Shown here piece after piece: positions 10,692 through 22,434 of a stretch of 64,000 nt of DNA. Each line of letters opens with the position of its first letter. The first letter of the stretch is position 1. The notes under the pieces are model-generated. The model made no database searches, was not told where the DNA came from, and was given only the letters and a program-made list of their open reading frames with translations. The position numbers and the translations under genes are program-made. The DNA comes from Hypholoma sublateritium FD-334 SS-4 (lineage: Eukaryota; Basidiomycota; Agaricomycetes; Agaricales; Strophariaceae). The DNA is taken from contig KN817544.1 in assembly GCA_000827495.1 (NCBI GenBank), positions 124,001 to 188,000 of the forward strand. Direction: 5' to 3'.

Positions 10692-11765
10692 CGCTGGAGC
10701 GGATGCGTGTCGGTGGTTTCACTTCAATCGATTGGAGTCTGATCAATCGAGTTTCGAGACTTCTGGGTGGTTGTTTGCATTTGTTACACCGCTACTAATC
10801 TGGCCCTTATTGTTGGCTCCCCACAGAATTCTTCTAAAAGACAAGAAAGCAGCGTAAGTATTTTAAAGAAAACTCCAGAAAATATTCAGTAAAATCTGCG
10901 AAATTATTACAGGAAATGTAATGATGATTGTGATATATCCCCGGTGCCAGCTTGCCAAAGGTCTAGCTTGGGTCCAGGGACCAGCACATCGCGAAGAAAA
11001 CACTAAATACTAATTGGTACGTATTATTCATCTCCAAATTACCTTTGTGTAAATTGAAGACAACGCGCAGAATCTAATTTTTGTGACTCCAGATTTCCAC
11101 AGTATATCGAAACTGATGTCAGAAAACCCGCTAACAGATATTTTCAGTATGATTTCGTCTTTTATATGGGACTTTTTGTAAGTACTTTACATACATAGCG
11201 GTGATGGTAAATCTGCATAATGCAGCTCAGATTATGGATAATGAGTCATGACTAGTAACGTTTTATATTTCGAAGGATCTTATGAAAGTTGGTCGCTATC
11301 GTGAGTGGATGTTTTTGGGATGCTGTGAGTGATTCCTCAGTACTTACTTGTGGGATCACTTTAAGAAAAGACGAGAAAGCATATTTTTTCACCAGTCCAT
11401 TGCTTAAAGTGCCCCTGGTGGATCTTCTGCTATTTAGTGTTTGCCAAAACTCCAAAATAAGCGCCCATCGTCGCGTAAACGAGCTCAGGATGAGCCATAA
11501 TTCAATTATTTGTCGCTTCTACTATACGTACTTCTGCTCAGTTTTTTCCGGGCACATTTGTCTGTGTGAATAGTTGTTGAACAGTTGAACAGTTGCGCAA
11601 GACGGTAACACGGGCCTGGAGCGGAGGCGCTGACTCATGAACGCGGCAAGATGGAGTCACAATTCACGTGCGCGTTGTAACGTCATTTACGGTTCGGGAG
11701 TTTTGCACTGTTGGACTCAACTTGAACTTGAATCCCATCCATTGAGGCTAGCCTGAGCGCATATC
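10692..11765. other. Divergent intergenic region between the AMPK beta and rad4 genes
   Basis: The two flanking genes are transcribed away from each other, so both promoters lie in this 1.07 kb. The middle (about 10860-11570) is AT-rich with no recognisable gene. Possible promoter motifs near the rad4 end are listed separately. A small tandem GTTGAACA-like duplication lies at about 11575-11592. Confidence 0.5.
11665..11686 (+). promoter_or_regulatory. E-box (CACGTG) and CRE-like CGTCA motif upstream of rad4
   Basis: CACGTG lies at 11665-11670 and AACGTCAT at about 11679-11686, about 80-100 bp before the rad4 ATG. CACGTG is the core site of fungal bHLH factors and TGACGT/ACGTCA is the bZIP/CREB half site. 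Their proximity to the start fits a promoter, but short motifs occur by chance and no regulation can be claimed. Confidence 0.25.
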
Positions 11766-14700
11766 ATGTCCTCCGATAGAGAAGAAGAGCTGCCAGACGA
11801 CAGCGAAGACGAGTTTGACTGGGAAGAGGTTGACGTGCCCGCGCACGAGCCTCAGCACCTCGAAATCACCCTCCATGCGGAGCCGAAGCACGACGCCAGC
11901 GCGAGCAAGTCCGTTATCACCTCCTGCACGCCGGGCTGAGGTCTTACTTTTCTCAGGAAGAAGGGCATATCGCACGCAGAGCGGCTGATGCGCATCGACT
12001 GCCATAAGATACACACCGTCGCGCTCATCGCCAGCGCCCGCGTGCGGAACCGGTGGCTCAACGACCCGCTGCTGCACGTACGTCCGCCCGCCGCCCCCGC
12101 GAACGGCTCCCGCTGACGCGCCCCAGGCCAGGCTGCTCTCGCTCGTGCCGCTGCACCTGCAGACGACGTTCGGTGCGATCCACAAGTCGCGCGTGCCGGA
12201 CCAGAACCAGCGGGGCCGCATGTTCGAGCGGGCCGTCGAGACGCTCGCCACCTGGTGGGCGACGACGTACTTCGACGTGATACCCGACGGCCATATCCGC
12301 AACTACACGTTCGATGAAATACAGCAGCGGCTCGAGATTCGCGGGCTGCATGTCCCGGATGCGAACGATCCCGATGCGGCGATTGATGTGGCGACGCTGG
12401 AGGACATCGTCGGGGACGAGGTGGAGACAATACGGAGCGAGAAGAGCCTGATGAAGCACGCGCTCATGGCCAGCGGATCAAGGGACACGAGTGCGCAGCT
12501 GTTCACAGCGCTGTGCAGGGGACTCGGGATCCCTGCGCGGTTGGTGGTGAGCATACAGAGCGTCCCATGGCAGGCCGGCGTGGGCAAGCCCAAGCCCAAG
12601 TACGAGAAGAAGCGCAAGGAGCCTGTGCAAGAGAGCGCCCCCGTGGCGGGGCCATCGCGCTGGGAAGGCGCGGGACAGCGGCTTGATGGTGAGTCGCCGG
12701 CTCCGACGAGCGATACGGCGAAGGGCAAGCAGAAAGCCAAGCCCGTCGTGCGACTCCGAAAGCAGAAACCCAAGGGGAATGTATTGGGGGCACCACGAAA
12801 GCTAGGTGCGCGTGGTTCCTTGTTGGGCGATTCACACCTTATCATTCATTCTTGCGCAGCTTCGCCTGATCCATTGACGACGCCTCCCGTCTACTGGACG
12901 GAGGTCTTCTCGCGCCCCGACTCCAAGTGGTTTCCCGTTGACCCAATACGTGCGCTCGTGAACAAACGTAAAAGTTTCGACCCCACGCCGTCACCGACGA
13001 GCACGAATCCCGCTAACAATTATCCACCTGGCGCCGGGCCGTCTGGACTGATCAACCGCAGGATGCCCGGTACCAAGGTGGAGAATCGGATGGTTTACGT
13101 GCTCGCCTTCGAGGAGGACGGCTACGCGCGAGATGTGACCCGGAGATACGCGCGGGACTACACCTCTAAGGTAGTCAAAGTACAAGGGGGAAGCAGCGCC
13201 CCAAATACTGGCGGTGGCGGCAAGGGGCGGCAGGCGTGGTGGGCCAGCGTGCTCAGGTGCATTGAACGCCCGTACCAATTGGTAGGCTATCTGACGCATT
13301 GGGAATCTGCCGCGACTAATTTGGGCAGCACCGAGACGATCTGGAGGACCAGGAGCTCGAGCTGCTGCAGATGAAGGAAGGCATGCCCACGACCGTAGGC
13401 GGCTTCAAGGACCATCCGCTGTACGTAATCTCACTCAGGCCGATCGCACCCTCGTCTGACCGCCGCCGCTTGCGCAGGTACGTGCTGGTGCGCCACCTGA
13501 GGCAGACGGAGACCATCCACCCGCCGCCGCCGGCGACGCCGGAGCTGGGCAAGTTCAGAGGCGAGCCGGTCTACCCGCGCGCGGCCGTCGTCGCGCTGAA
13601 GACGGCGGAGAACTGGATGCGCAACATGGGGCGCGCGGTACGCGCCCGTGAGCAGCCCATGAAAATGGCGAAGGTCAGAGCAGGCACGGTAAACCGCATG
13701 CGGGAAATCGAAGCCCTGAAGGACGACCTGCGCGTCGCGGGCGAGGACGGCGACGCGCCTGCAGGCGCCCCGAATGCGGGGCCCGAGGTGCTGCAGGGCT
13801 TGTACGCGTACTCGCAGACGGAGCCATACATCCCCGAACCGGTCGTCGACGTGAGCTGCCTTCCATCTCTGTCTGGGGCATTACCATTGATAGCAATGCA
13901 CGTTGCGGCGTGATGTGATATGCAGGGCAAGGTCCCGAAGAACAGGTTCGGGAACATCGATCTGTACGTGCCGTCGATGCTGCCCGAAGGGGCAGCGCAC
14001 ATCCCCTGTGCGTGCGCATCCGCTTGCAGCGGATCTCTCACTGACGCACCGCAGTCAAGGGCGTGGCGAAGGTCGCGCGCAGACTGGGCGTCGACTTCGC
14101 CGAGGCAGTTGTGCGTCCCATCATTCCCCGCGCACGCGCTGATCGCCCACGCTGACACGCCGCAGACCGGCTTCGAGTTCAAGAAGCGCCGCGCTCTGCC
14201 CGTCATCGAGGGCATCGTCGTCGCCGCGCCGCATGCAGCGGCGATCCGGGAGGTGAGCCCGCCCGCCCTGCCCGCCTGTCTGGGACCGCGCGCTGACGAA
14301 ATGCGGCCCGCAGGCGTTCGCGGAGGCCGAGCGCGCAGCGGAAGAGACGGCGCGTGCGCGTCGGGAGGAGCGCGCGCTGAAGCAGTGGACGCGCCTGGTG
14401 CATGGACTGCGCGTACGGCAGCGCCTCCAGGCGCAGTACGCGCATGCGCCCGCGCAGCACGCCGAGGGCAACGCGCCCCTGGAGCCAGACGGCAACGCCG
14501 CGGACAAGGTGCGCCTGTCCATATACCGCGCGTCAGCGTGTCGTGCTGATGGTTGCTGCTGGCTGACCGTGCAGGACCACGACGAGCGCGCCGAGGCGGC
14601 AGGCGGCTTTCTCGCCGGCGCGGACCGCGTTGTGCATGCATTTCGCCTCCCGCGCAACACGCATGCGGTGCTACCCCCACCGCGCGGCGCACCCGTACCG

Positions 14701-15276
14701 GTTCCTGCCGATTCTCATCGCGCGGAGGAGCTGGAAGAGACGGACAGCGAAACGGACGCGCCGGCGCTCGCGCTGGAGACGTACGACCTCGACGCGATGG
14801 ACGTCGACGCCGCGCCGGTACACGCGCCACCCGACGCGGCGCGCGTGCCGAAGACGATGGCGGAGATGGCGGCGGAGGCCGCCGCAGGCGCGCCTGGCGG
14901 GGACGCAGGGGCCGATGCGGGCGTGGAGGAAATCGTGCTCGTTATTCCGACGCCGGCGCCGGCGGCGAGCACCCCTGCGCGTAGGACGCGGCGCAAACGC
15001 GGGCGCCGCGCGGGGAGCGGGGACGACTCCGATGCGGAGGCAGGTGAGAATGGGGAGGACGTCGCCGTTCCCAGCCCAGCGCCGAGCGCTAGTAAGCGCG
15101 CGCGGACGCGTGGGGGGGCTGCTGGCGGTGGTAGCGGTTCGACAACACCAGCACAGCCGCCGACGCCGACGCCGACGACAACGCGCACGCTGCGCCCGCG
15201 CGCGGCGAAGACGGGAGTGCAGCGCGCAGCGGAGGAACAGCGCGAGGCAGCGTACCGCGCGGCGGTGGCGCGGTAG
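11766..15276 (+). CDS. RAD4: Nucleotide excision repair damage-recognition protein Rad4/XPC
   Basis: Rad4/XPC with Rad23 recognises helix-distorting lesions and starts global-genome excision repair in the nucleus. The N-terminus is acidic (MSSDREEELPDDSEDEFDWE). After an intron it runs KKGISHAERLMRIDCHKIH and then LLHARLLSLVPLHLQ. The transglutaminase-like fold carries GIPARLVVSIQSVPWQAG, interrupted by a lysine-rich insert typical of Rad4, and resumes with YWTEVFSRPDSKWFPVDPIR. BHD1-3 follow: LRCIERPYQ, then FKDHPLYVLVRHLRQTE, then GKVPKNRFGNIDLYVPSMLP and FEFKKRRALPVIEGIVVA. A long R/A/E-rich coiled segment and an acidic, basic-patched low-complexity tail end at TAG 15274-15276. Introns are about 50 nt. 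The last kilobase is extremely GC-rich, and pieces of it recur downstream. Identity is firm; exon edges in the 3' third are approximate. Confidence 0.9.
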
Positions 15277-16220
15277 GCTCGCCCGGCCTGCGTTCGGGGC
15301 GCACTCTATTTCAAGCGCCACAGACAATAGCCATGCTACGATTGGCGAGCACAGTCTATACATACAACCATATAATTCGCCACGGCGCGTGTCGTGCTTA
15401 CATATCTACGTTATCATGCCCTGCCCTGCGCCACCACTGCGCGGCTGCGATCCTTGCTTATAATCAGTGCACGCGAGTACGCCGTGCACCAGACCAGTCA
15501 TCAGAGCAGGCTAGGAGCGTGAGTACGTTGAGCACAGCCCGCGCGCGTGCGTCCGCGGGCGAGCCGCGGCGCCTGCTGCGGCCCGCAAACGACGATGCCG
15601 TCGACGACATGCACGCTGCGCTCGTGCGCGGAGGTGGGCCGGGCGGCGCGCCAGGCGCACCCTATTTCAAGCGACACGGACAACAGCCGCCCAGCGCAGC
15701 TATTCATACGCCTATACAGTGCGCCGCGGCGCATACCAATCGCACTACGCTGTCGTACGTATATACACCATATAACTTGACAACGCGCGTGTCGTGCCCG
15801 TCGCGAGGCGCGAGTTCGGCGCGGCCCCACCGCGCTGCTGCCGGCGCCTCTGCGCAATACTCAGCGCACGCGGGTTGTCAGCCCCATGAGCGCGTCCAGA
15901 CCTGGGCGAAGGACACGGCGTAAGCGCGCGCCGCGCGGGGACGACTCCGATGCGCAGGCGGAGGCGGGCGGGGATGGGGGTGGGAAGAGCAAGCACGCAC
16001 GCTCTCGCTGCGCCCGCGCGCGGCGACGACGGCGGTGGCACGCCCGTCGCCAGCGACACAAACAACGGCCGTCTGCATAGCCTCGTCTGGCGCAGTTATT
16101 CATACACCCGTACAACGCGCCACGGCGCCCACAAATCTACGTTATCGCCCTGCCCAGCCTGCGCCACCCCCGGCGCACCGCACCCCCATTCGCTCACTTA
16201 TAACACCGGGTGCAGAGTAC
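14985..16220 (+). repeat. Degenerate serial copies of the rad4 3' end and 3' flank
   Basis: A block CTATTTCAAGCG(C/A)CAC(A/G)GACAA just after the rad4 stop (15305-15332) recurs at 15661-15688 and, weaker, at 16049-16071. In each case it is followed by TAT(A)CATAC..., CGCCACGGCGC or CGCCGCGGCGC and, for copies 1 and 3, CTACGTTATC and CCTGCCC. The rad4 coding stretch at about 14988-15043 (core GACGACTCCGATGCG within GCGCCGCGCGGGG context) reappears at about 15914-15966. The rad4-like open reading is not maintained in the copies, so they are non-coding duplicates of the gene tail. Confidence 0.65.
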
Positions 16221-16748
16221 AAACAACGTTCCACGGTTTATCTGGTTAGTAGCATCAAATACTTATTCCGCCGCATGAAAAATACATAAGCAACAAACAT
16301 CTCGTTGAAGTCAATGCCAGATAAATCGTCAAATAAAAACCAAATAAACGGCTGGCGTCTATCCGGTCATGCACCCAGTGTAACCAGTACATACAGGCGC
16401 GTACGCCGCGCCCACTCCCCTCCCCCTTCTCCCCAGCCCCGGCCCGCCCACCGGCCCGCACCATCCCACCCCACCGAGCCGAGCCCAGCCGCGATCAAAG
16501 TCCCAAAACAGCACCGCAAGCTCTATATCCGTCCCAATCATCTATCTAAGTATCTAACTAAGTACCTACCCGATCGCACCTCGAACCGGATGATGGCGAT
16601 GGTGCAGAACCGCATTAACCATTCCGGGCGCCCTGCGCCGCCGCGCTGGGTGCGCACGGGTGCTTGCTTGCTACGGGCAGGACGCACGCAAGGGGCACGC
16701 CCGATCCGTTGAATCACAGGCTGATATCTACGAGCCCCAAGTGGAGCG

Positions 16749-17390
16749 AATGAATGAATGAATGAACGGATGGAGGGATGGATGAACGGATGGGGTGAGC
16801 TGAGTACATCCTACGTGAGGTCCAACATCAGCGACACGGGCCCCAAGCGGGTTGGCAGAATCTTGCGCTGAGTGAATGCGCGAGGCCCATTCGGCGCCGT
16901 CGATGGTGCCCAGCCCATCCCCATACCATAGCGTGCGCCCCGCCCCTGGCGTCAACGCGCAGATTAACGCGCGCCCGGACAGCCCAAGGCCCAGACTAAT
17001 CCGCCCATCACCACCGCCACTCCAGGACACGGCCTAAGACTCAGAAGGCGCCGAGAAAGGGAACAGCGCGCCCCGCGGCGCCGCGCGAGAAGCAGCCGGG
17101 GGGCTTCGCGGTGCGATTAATGGTGATAGGTGCGCTTCGCGGCCGGTCTGCGACGGAAGACGGACGGGCGTACGTGTGCGCTCCCGAAGAGGGCCTCGCT
17201 CGACGCTCAGGGGCAGGCAGTCAAGTGCAAGTGCAAGTTCAAGTTAGGCTGTGCGCGGCCGTGGGTGGGTGGGTGGGTGAAGGGATGAAGGGACGGGGGG
17301 TGGGAGGTACAGTGACATTGGCAGGTAGGTAGGTAGGTAAGGCGGTACATACATAGTATACACACACATATATACATATGGCGCTGCGGC
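16749..17390. repeat. Cluster of microsatellites in a gene-free stretch
   Basis: Seen directly: an AATG-type run followed by GGATG-type repeats at about 16749-16800; GTGGGTGGGTGGGTG and GAAGGGATGAAGGGACGG at about 17262-17295; (TAGG)n at about 17322-17340; and CA/TA repeats at about 17345-17385. The flanks 16221-16748 are GC-rich without a gene; the frame at 16728-17030 (-) has no conserved content. Confidence 0.6.
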
Positions 17391-17575
17391 GGGCGGGCGG
17401 CTCAAGAAGGGGGGGGAAGACGGGCGGGGTGGCGTGATAGCGATAGACGGTAGTACGAGCGGTAGCAGCAGCGGCAGCGGAGAGAACAATAAGAAAACAA
17501 ACAACAAGCACAGGGAGGGAACGCAATACATCAAAGCACGGAAAAATAAAACAGACCATACGCACACGCACGCAC

Positions 17576-19228
17576 CTACGAGGCGCGTCTTAGGATGACC
17601 ATCAGGCCATCCGAGTGCGCCGAGAAAATTGCATCGACGAGGAACCGCTCGCCCTCCTCCTCCGGCTCTCGTTCCCTCTCCCGATGCGCGGGCCGCCCTC
17701 CAGCGACCACCGCCCTCTTTTCCGTGCCGCCCTCCCTCTCCCTCGTCCCACCCTCCCTCGCCACCACATACCTTGCCGGCCTTGTCCCCCGCCCCGCCCC
17801 GCCGGCGCTCTGCGACGCCCGCCTATGCCTCGCCTTCCCACCCACCGCAGGCTCGGGCATCCGCTCCCCACAACTGTCCCGCCCGTTCACAAGCAAGCCA
17901 AACCGCCCAAACCCAAACCCACCATCGCTCGGCGCCCCGCGCTCGTTCACGCCCCACCCCTTGACGCAGCTGATCCACGCGCGCACGACGCCCTCGTCGC
18001 GCGCGCGGACAAAGTCGTAGAACGGGCGGCCGAGCGCAGCGCTTGCGCCGAGCAGGAGGTCGTTCGACGCGTACAGGATTGGAGATGCGGTGGAGAAGCG
18101 GTCGAGGATGAACGCCGTGCGGAACGACTTGCTGGACAGGGGCGGGAAGGAGATCACGGGCGGCCCCATCGGTGCGCGCGGGCTGTGGTGTGTGAGTGCG
18201 GTGGCGACGGCGGGCGGGCTGCCCGGGTCGGAGTCGTCTATCGGGTCAGGACTGCGTGAGTGGGCGCGGCGGCGCTGGAGGGGCGAGCGCGGGCTGCTGC
18301 TCGGCGAGGGGGAGTGCGCGGTGCCGTCCGAGGAAGCGCGGCGGTACGGCGGCGGGCTCGGGGGGTCGCTGCGGCTGTCCCACGAGCCGCCGGACGACGG
18401 CGACGGCGAGTTCGGGAGCCGCATGTCGTCCGGGATCGGGCTGGGCGGCATCGGCGACGGGTCGTGCCAGCGCTGCGGGCCGTCAGCGGCGGCTTTTATT
18501 AGAGAGAAGGGGACTGACGCGGAACTCGAAGTTGGCGGCGCTCTCTGTGATGACGGTGATCTCCTGGGCGGTGGACGCGTTGTGGAGCGCCTTGCCGGGG
18601 CTCGCGAAGGAGACGCTGCCGACGAGCACGTTGTGCACGACGGTGCTGCGATATCGATCAGATAGGCGTATGTTTGAGGAAAAAAGACATACCGGGACTG
18701 TGGGGAAAAGCAGCGCGGGGATCAGCAGCGGCGCGGACAGTAGTCTAAGCGACGCACGACGCCGCAGAGGACGTAGCCCCTGAAGGGGTCCTTGTGCTTC
18801 ATGCGGAGGTAGACGAGGACGGCGGCCTTGTCCTGCTGGATGGTGTCGCTGGGGGCGATGCGGGGGGTGAGCGGGGGGCAGCGAGCAGGGGGGGCACTTA
18901 CTAATGCAGCTGCTTGACGCGCGGGAACTCGTCGGGGTGGACGAGCTCGAGCGACGGGCGGCCGATGAGCTCGTGCGGCTCGTAGCCTGGGGGTCGTCAG
19001 CCGGGGCAGGGAAAAAAAGGGGGGGCGCACCGAGGAGCTCCGTGACGGACTCGGTCATGAAGAGCCATTTGGCCTGAGACGGGCCGGTCAGCGGCACGGC
19101 GGGCGGCAGCGGCGAGCGGGCTACCTTTTCTGAAAAGTCGACGATGCCTACTGGGGGGGGGTGAGCAGCAGCGGGCGGGAGAGGGGAAGGGACGGACTGA
19201 AGGAGACGCAGGGCGTGGGGGAAGCCAT
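17576..19228 (-). CDS. PAS-domain protein, basidiomycete type
   Basis: Probably a sensor or adaptor protein. The proposed start is 19228: MASPTPCVSF continues across a short intron as IGIVDFSEK and AKWLFMTESVTELLG. Then YEPHELIGRPSLELVHPDEF, RVKQLH, DTIQQDKAAVLVYLRMKHKD and PFRGYVLCG make a clear PAS fold, closed by TVVHNVLVGSVSFASPG. After a P/S-rich linker a second PAS-like segment follows (SFRTAFILDRFSTASPILYA, SNDLLLGASAALGRPFYDFV, VRAWISCVKGWGVNERG). The protein ends SAHSDGLMVILRRAS. No kinase, GATA finger or LOV photoactive cysteine was recognised, so it resembles a stand-alone white-collar-like PAS protein, but the role is unknown. Introns are very short and GC-rich. It shares a 175-bp divergent promoter with the Trm61 gene. 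Confidence 0.75.
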
Positions 19229-19403
19229 CGCGGTGCTGGAAAGACGGGCGATGATGGGCGTGCTTTATTCGCCCCAGATCCGCCCCGTGACCCTTTGGCG
19301 CCCAATCTCAGATGCGATCAGAAATCTCTAGGGCATTGGGGGCGGGCGGCCCAAAAAGGAACGGAACCAAATATTGGCAAATTTCGCCTCTCCCTCTCCC
19401 TCA
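19229..19403. promoter_or_regulatory. Compact bidirectional promoter, 175 bp
   Basis: Only 175 bp separate the proposed ATG of the PAS gene (-) from the proposed ATG of the Trm61 gene (+), so both promoters must fit here or overlap. It contains the AT-rich patch AAATATTGGCAAATTTCG near 19368-19385. No specific factor site was identified. Confidence 0.45.
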
Positions 19404-20767
19404 ATGTGGTCCACCGCACGCGAGGTCGCCGCGGGCGACACCGTCATCGTCTGGCTCACGCGCGACCAGATCCAGGCGCTCGTCGTCACGCCCGGGCGCG
19501 ACTTCAACACCAAGTTCGGCAACTTCAGGCAGGACGACTTCCTCGGCGTGCCCTATGGCTCCAAGGTGCCCTCGAGGGCCGGGCGCGGCTTCGTGCACCT
19601 CCTGCGCCCGACGCCCGAGCTCTGGACGCTCGCCCTCCCGCACCGCACGCAGATCCTCTACCTCGCCGACATCGCGTTCATCACCGCGCAGCTGCACATC
19701 CGCCCCGGCGCCACCGTCATCGAGGCGGGCACCGGCTCCGCGTCCTTCTCCCACTCCGTCGCCCGCACCGTCGGCACCGCCGGCCGCCTCTTCTCCTTCG
19801 AGTTCCACGAGGCGCGCTTCCGCGCCGCCAGCGCAGAGTTCGCGCGCCACGGCCTGTCCGCCGTCGAGCTCACGCACCGCAACGTCTGCCGCGACGGCTT
19901 CGCCCCCGCCGTCGCCGCCGACGCCGTCTTCCTCGACCTCCCCGCCCCGTGGGACGCCGTCCCCCACGCCAAGGCCGCCCTGCGCACCGACCGCCCCGCG
20001 CGCATCTGCTGCTTCAGCCCGTGCATCGAGCAGGTGCTGCGCACCGTCGCCGCACTCAACGCCGCGGGGTTCACCGGTGCGCTGCTTTCGCTTCTTTCCC
20101 TGGTCGCCGTTTGACGCTGTGCGCAGAGATCACGACGTACGAGACGCTCCTCCGCCCGCACGAGGTCTTCCAGACGCCGCCCCTCCCGTCCGTCGGGCCC
20201 CTCGCCGCCCGCCTCAAGCACGCCGAGGTCCGCCGCGAGGAGAAGCGCCAGCGCCAGATCGCCGCCAACCGCGCGCAGGCGGCCGCCGCCGCGCGGGCTG
20301 CCGCCACCACCACCACCACCGATGCAGACGCCGATACTGAGATGAAGCTGGAGGACGACGCCGATGCTGATGCGGATGGAGAAAGCAAGGAAGTCGTCGG
20401 CGCGAAGCGCAAGCACCCCACCACCCCCACCCCCGACGCCGATCTTGATCCCGACGCCGACGGCGCGCACAAACGCCCCCGCACAGGCGAGGCGTCCACA
20501 TCGACATCGGAGGTGGTAGAGCCAGTGGCGGCGCCCGCGCGCGTGAACGTCGCGAAGGTCCTCCCGGAGGTGCGCGGGCACACGTCGTACCTCACCTTTG
20601 CGTGTCTCGTGCCGGTGCCTGCGGGTGTGGCTGCTGCTGCTGCTGCTGAACCGATGGCGGCGACGGCGGCGGATGCTGAGGAAGGCGCGGATACGGTGGT
20701 GCGCGCCAAGGCGGTGGGTGAGGACGCTGCGCCCCCGGCCGGCGCTGAGGCCGCGCCGCCGTCGTAG
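19404..20767 (+). CDS. TRM61: tRNA m1A58 methyltransferase catalytic subunit Trm61 (Gcd14)
   Basis: Catalytic partner of Trm6; makes 1-methyladenosine at position 58 of tRNAs, including initiator tRNA, in the nucleus. Two exons (19404-20076 and 20127-20767) give 437 residues. Motifs: GDTVIVWLTRDQIQALVV, FNTKFGNFRQDDFLGVPYGS, GFVHLLRPTPELWTLALPHR and TQILYLADIAFITAQL. The SAM site is VIEAGTGSASFSHSVAR, followed by RLFSFEFHEARFRAA, the DAVFLDLPAPWDAVPHA catalytic loop and ICCFSPCIEQVLRTV. After the intron, EITTYETLLRPHEVF leads into a lysine-rich helix and a long A/D-rich tail ending at 20767. An in-frame ATG at 19374 would add MANFASPSPS; I prefer 19404 because family members begin just before the GDxVI motif. 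Extreme third-position GC. Confidence 0.92.
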
Positions 20768-22434
20768 GGCGCGCCGTATGCGTGTTATACTTTTACTACT
20801 CATTTATTGTCCTCGTCTCATCGTCCAAAACATGTTGTACCCCCACGCACACGCACGCGCCATCGGCGAACGGCCTTATCCTGCTGTTGAAATCTGAAGG
20901 CACCAAACGTTGCATAGCCCCCACGCCGCGCCAAACTGTAACCACCGCGACGTCGAATACTAAAATCACTCCATATACGTGAATGCGTATCGCTAGCCTT
21001 CACTCCGCAAAATGCACTGTTTTGCGTACGGCAAAGCCGGTGCGCTATTTTCTCGCCATCTTTCGGCGGGATATTATTTGCACCGCAATTTTGCATGCAT
21101 GTATGCAATTTATTTTCATTTTACAAGCTGCATAACATGATCTCTAAATTGTTATTCTCTTTCGAACCCGCAGTGCAAAACCAGGTAGATTAAGACATTA
21201 CTCGATCGTTCTTCTTTTACATGCCTTCTGCGAATTGGTTAATACTTCTGCGCATGGTATAAGTAATTTGGCACGGGCAGAAGTGAGATGCACCTCGGTA
21301 AACGGACCCGTCCCGCAGAACAGCTCATAATGGGCATTACATCACCGAACTTGTGCCTCAGTGGTGATAGCTTTCAGAAATATCAATACTCTGTTATATC
21401 GCCAGAGCATATTTCTTGACATTCAGAGGTGGGTGTGATCCCTGTGTTCTTTTATGTATCCTGAAGGTCAAAATCATACGGCGCGCGCGGTGTGCGGCGT
21501 GTGGGAATAACGCAACGCCCCGCGCCCAGCGCGCGCGGTGCGCTGGACCCTGGTGGACGCGTCGTGAATAAGCACCCCCCAACGCGGCCGAGCCGTCCCC
21601 GAGCACCTATGTAAGGCCACCACCTATCCGGGGCGACCGACGACTGTGCCTCGCGCGGCAGCTCGCAAGAGCCCGGCGCGGCGTCACTGGCACGATGATT
21701 ATCCCGTTCGGCGAAGATGTGATTCTGCCTCTCGCTTGATCCCTTCGCGCCGCCCCGGACGGCGTTATTGCGCACTAGGACATGGAAGTGCTGCGGCGTA
21801 CTAAGTATCTAGAGGACATCGAGATAGCGCGCATGAGGCGTTATCGTAGCACTACATAGCGCTAGCGCGCCCACAGGCCTGGTTAATGGTGCACGATTCC
21901 AGCATGTCCCGCCCGCGCGCGCGGCGCCGCGACGGGCAGCAGATTGTGGCCTGATCTGCGACTGGAAGCACGCACGGAAGCAGGCGCTAAGTATACCTAG
22001 GACCCAGTCGCCGGTCCTGCATCTGCATCTGCATCTGATGCAGCTATGTATACCGCTTCGGAGCGGTCTTTTTATGCGGCGAAGGTCTTTGTATGCGGCG
22101 AGTGATATGATACGCATCGCACCCGAGGGCGCGGGCGGCCGAAAGCGCAACAAGGGCATGGGTGCGCGGCCCAGCGTTCACATCGTTAGCCATCTGTGGC
22201 GCGAAAAATTTGCATCCTCGTGCAGGGCTAGCCGTAATCTCTCTAGTAAGCCCTGCAGAAGCCACGCGCCGTCGCTCGCTCCCCTTCCGCGGGCCCACAC
22301 CCATTATTTCGCCCGGGCTACATACATACATAACAGCACGCACGCACGCGATCCCATCACCAGTGCGCCGCAGCCCCATCGCGCCCGCCTGACCCGCGGG
22401 CGATCCGCCCCGCAGCGCCCCCGCGCGGCGCCGC
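20768..22434. other. Intergenic between convergent genes, 1.67 kb
   Basis: Separates the Trm61 stop (+) from the alpha-galactosidase stop (-). Composition is patchy: AT-rich at 20780-21470 and GC-rich at 21470-21980. No frame shows a recognisable protein. It contains the palindrome CTGCATCTGATGCAG near 22029-22043 and a small hairpin with a T run at 22052-22073, discussed among the findings. Confidence 0.5.

Noticed and set aside
13571..14830. 419-codon minus-strand frame rich in Arg and Ala
   Set aside because: Shadow of the GC-rich 3' part of rad4; the sense strand has clear BHD motifs.
15333..16289. Several plus-strand frames of 75-196 codons after rad4
   Set aside because: They lie in the degenerate rad4-tail copies, switch frame between copies and show no preserved protein.
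19658..20803. 381-codon minus-strand frame
   Set aside because: Antisense to Trm61; caused by extreme GC at codon third positions.
21452..21775. 107-codon GC-rich minus-strand frame
   Set aside because: No recognisable sequence; isolated and without splice partners.
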